A stretch of DNA of 7,008 nucleotides. Source: Roseovarius sp. (GTDB lineage: Bacteria > Pseudomonadota > Alphaproteobacteria > Rhodobacterales > Rhodobacteraceae). The notes under the pieces were generated by a model. It was not told the DNA's origin, did no database searches, and was given only the letters and a program-made list of their open reading frames with translations. Location of the stretch: the NCBI GenBank assembly GCA_007125415.1, contig SLDH01000364.1, positions 1 to 7,008 of the forward strand. The letters are read 5' to 3'. This document shows positions 4,995-7,008 of this stretch, piece after piece; positions within the stretch are counted from its first letter, which is position 1, and every line of letters starts with the position of its first letter. Made by a program: the position numbers and the translations under genes.

Positions 4995-7008
4995 ATGGCA
5001 ACGGTGTTACTTTCGGCTGCAGGCGCGGCGCTGGGCGGGTCTATCGGCGGGTCGGTGCTGGGCCTGTCAATGGCCGCGGCGGGCCGCTTCGCCGGCGCGG
5101 TGATCGGGCGCACGATTGACCAGCGGTTGATGGGGCAGGGTTCGGATGTCGTCGAACATGGCCGACTGGAGCGCCTTCGCCTCACGGGCGCGGGCGAGGG
5201 CGACGGGATCCCGCAGGTTTTCGGCAGGATGCGCGTGGCGGGGCAGGTGATCTGGGCCACCGAATTTCTCGAGTCGGTCACCACCTCGGGCGGGGGTGGC
5301 AAGGGCGGCCCCTCGGCACCGAAGACGCGGCAATACAGCTATTCGATCTCGCTTGCCATCGCGCTTTGCGAAGGGGAGATCAGCCATGTGGGTCGGGTCT
5401 GGGCGGATGGCAACGAGGTGCCGCGTGATGATCTGACCATGCGGATCTATCGCGGCACGCCCGATCAACAGCCCGATCCGAAGATGGAAGCCGTGGAAGG
5501 GGCCGGATCCGTGCCGGCCTATCGCGGCACCGCCTATGTGGTGATCGAAGACCTGAACCTGGACCGGTTTGGCAACCGCGTGCCGCAATTCACTTTCGAG
5601 GTGGCCCGCCCGACCCAACCCTGGCAGGCGGAGGCCGAGCATGATCCGGCTTATGGCGTGAAGGGTGTGTGCATCCTGCCGGGCAGCGGCGAATATGCGC
5701 TGGCCACGAGCCCGGTGACACGCAGGCTCGGCCCCGGTGAGGTGGAGGTGGTGAATATCAACTCGCCTTCCGCGAAATCGGACTTCGAGACCTCGCTCGA
5801 TCAGTTGACTGGCGAGGCGCTGGGCGTGGAGACGAGCCTGCTCGTGGTCAGCTGGTTCGGCAATGATCTGCGCGCAGCAAACTGCACCATCCGCCCCAAG
5901 GTAGAGCAGCGCGAGTTTGACAGCACCAACATGCCCTGGCAGGTCTGCGGGCTTGGCCGGGCCGATGCGCAGGAGGTCCCGCGCGACGCCGAAGATCAGC
6001 CGGTCTATGGCGGCACCCCTTCCGATCAGTCGGTGATCGAGGCGATCAAGGCGCTGAAGGATGCCGGACAGGCGGTGACCTATTATCCCTTCATCCTGAT
6101 GGATCAGACCGAAGGCAACGATCGGGACGACCCCTATAGCGACAGCGCGAGCCAGCCTGTCCTGCCATGGCGCGGGCGGATCACCACCGCAAAGGCGCCC
6201 GGGCAACCGGGCAGCACCGATGGGACATCGGCGGCCGATGCGGAGGTGGCGGCCTTCTTCGGCACGGTGAGCGCGGCGGATTTTCCCGCGCCGGAAGATG
6301 AGGGGCCGCTTGCGCCCTTCCTGTTGCCCGGGGGAGGCAACCGCGAGAACGCATCGACACTCTTCCATCACGTGACCGACGAAAACCCCAGCCCGGTGAT
6401 CTATGAGGGGCCTGAAGAGGAGTGGAGCTATCGGCGCTTCATCCTGCATCAGGCGGCGCTCTGCCGCGCGGCGGGCGGGGTGGAGAGCTTCTGCATCGGC
6501 TCGGAGATGCGTGGGCTTACCCAGATCCGTGGCGCGTCCCACAGCTTTCCCGCGGTGGCGGAACTGATCGCGCTGGCTGCCGAGGTGCGCAGCATCCTCG
6601 GTCCTGATGCGAAGCTCAGCTATGCTGCCGACTGGTCGGAATATTTCGGCTACCAGCCCGAGGATGGCGCGGGAAGCCGATATTTCCACCTCGACCCGCT
6701 CTGGGCGGACACCAATATCGATTTCATCGGCATCGACAATTACATGCCACTTTCGGACTGGCGCGACGGAACGGACCATGCGGATGCGTATTGGGGGTCG
6801 ATCTACGATGAGGGCTACCTCAGATCCAATGTCATGGGGGGCGAGGGGTATGACTGGTATTACCACTCGCCCGAGGCACGCGAAGCGCAGATCCGAACGG
6901 CCATCACCGATGCGGCCCATGATGAGCCCTGGGTTTTCCGGTACAAGGATATCAGAAGCTGGTGGGAGAATGCGCATTTCGAGCGGATCGAGGGCATTCG
7001 CCAGCCGG
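4995..7008 (+). CDS. g15: GTA megatron: baseplate/tail fibre protein with TIM-barrel-like domain (RcGTA g15-like), 3' partial
   Basis: The frame is open from the ATG at 4995 to the window edge, giving 671 complete codons. The RcGTA homologue Rcc01698 is about 1,300 residues, so roughly half the gene is present. A GAGGAG at 4980-4985 lies 9 bases before the ATG. The N terminus (residues 1-40) is hydrophobic and rich in Gly/Ala (LLSAAGAALGGSIGGSVLG). Then comes the baseplate part, with YSYSISLAIALCEGEISHVGRVW, a pattern shared with phage tail tip proteins of the lambda gpJ kind. From about residue 420 on lies the GTA TIM-barrel-like region (PF13547 type), with FCIGSEMRGLTQIRG (499-513), LSYAADWSEYFGYQ (541-554) and NIDFIGIDNYMPLSDWRDG (574-592). 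E504 sits where an acid/base glutamate of (beta/alpha)8 glycosidases would be. The downstream Phage-tail_3 and receptor-binding parts would be outside the window. Whether the barrel is enzymatically active is unknown to me. Confidence 0.93.
   Translation, partial: MATVLLSAAGAALGGSIGGSVLGLSMAAAGRFAGAVIGRTIDQRLMGQGSDVVEHGRLERLRLTGAGEGDGIPQVFGRMRVAGQVIWATEFLESVTTSGGGGKGGPSAPKTRQYSYSISLAIALCEGEISHVGRVWADGNEVPRDDLTMRIYRGTPDQQPDPKMEAVEGAGSVPAYRGTAYVVIEDLNLDRFGNRVPQFTFEVARPTQPWQAEAEHDPAYGVKGVCILPGSGEYALATSPVTRRLGPGEVEVVNINSPSAKSDFETSLDQLTGEALGVETSLLVVSWFGNDLRAANCTIRPKVEQREFDSTNMPWQVCGLGRADAQEVPRDAEDQPVYGGTPSDQSVIEAIKALKDAGQAVTYYPFILMDQTEGNDRDDPYSDSASQPVLPWRGRITTAKAPGQPGSTDGTSAADAEVAAFFGTVSAADFPAPEDEGPLAPFLLPGGGNRENASTLFHHVTDENPSPVIYEGPEEEWSYRRFILHQAALCRAAGGVESFCIGSEMRGLTQIRGASHSFPAVAELIALAAEVRSILGPDAKLSYAADWSEYFGYQPEDGAGSRYFHLDPLWADTNIDFIGIDNYMPLSDWRDGTDHADAYWGSIYDEGYLRSNVMGGEGYDWYYHSPEAREAQIRTAITDAAHDEPWVFRYKDIRSWWENAHFERIEGIRQP

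Noticed and set aside
5067..6977. A 636-codon minus-strand open frame opposite g15
   Set aside because: It is rich in Arg, His, Pro, Ile and Gly with no recognisable domain, and lies exactly opposite the in-frame g15 coding sequence with clear family motifs. GC-rich third codon positions remove stops from the opposite frame, so such shadows are expected.

Overview
The window is an 11-gene, single-strand stretch of an RcGTA-like gene transfer agent (GTA) structural cluster, the domesticated, prophage-derived DNA-packaging particle best known from Rhodobacter capsulatus. The gene content and order match RcGTA g6 through g15. The GC-rich sequence, codon usage and protein-level resemblance to RcGTA suggest an alphaproteobacterium, most likely of the Rhodobacterales (Roseobacter/Rhodobacter group). 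Genus and species cannot be named from this window.

Layout, all on the + strand. Positions 3-1359 hold the head-to-tail connector genes: g6 adaptor, g7 stopper and g8 tail terminator. Positions 1409-3013 hold the tail tube and its assembly factors: g9 tail tube, g10 and g10.1 presumed tail assembly chaperones, and g11 short tape measure. Positions 3032-7008 hold the baseplate and cell-entry genes: g12 distal tail protein, g13 hub with an apparent Fe-S cysteine set, g14 NlpC/P60 cell-wall peptidase, and g15 'megatron' fibre/baseplate protein, which runs off the right edge after 671 codons. The head genes (g1-g5) would lie to the left and are not in the window.

The genes are packed as one transcription unit. 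Five junctions overlap by 1-4 bases, g10.1 and g11 overlap by 17, g14 and g15 abut exactly, and only one gap exceeds 20 bases (49 bases before g9). No promoter, terminator, tRNA, insertion sequence, CRISPR array or integrase is seen. Large minus-strand open frames, including one of 636 codons opposite g15, are read as composition shadows of the real genes.

Together the products would finish a filled capsid (g6, g7), cap and build a short tail (g8-g11), and form a baseplate that pierces the recipient envelope (g12-g15). All eleven frames are intact as far as visible, so the tail module looks under selection and probably functional. I do not find a wholly undescribed system here. The most interesting details are the phage lambda gpL-like cysteine spacing in the hub, the small tape measure, the two tail chaperone frames in -1 relation, and the TIM-barrel fibre protein with a glycine-rich hydrophobic N terminus.
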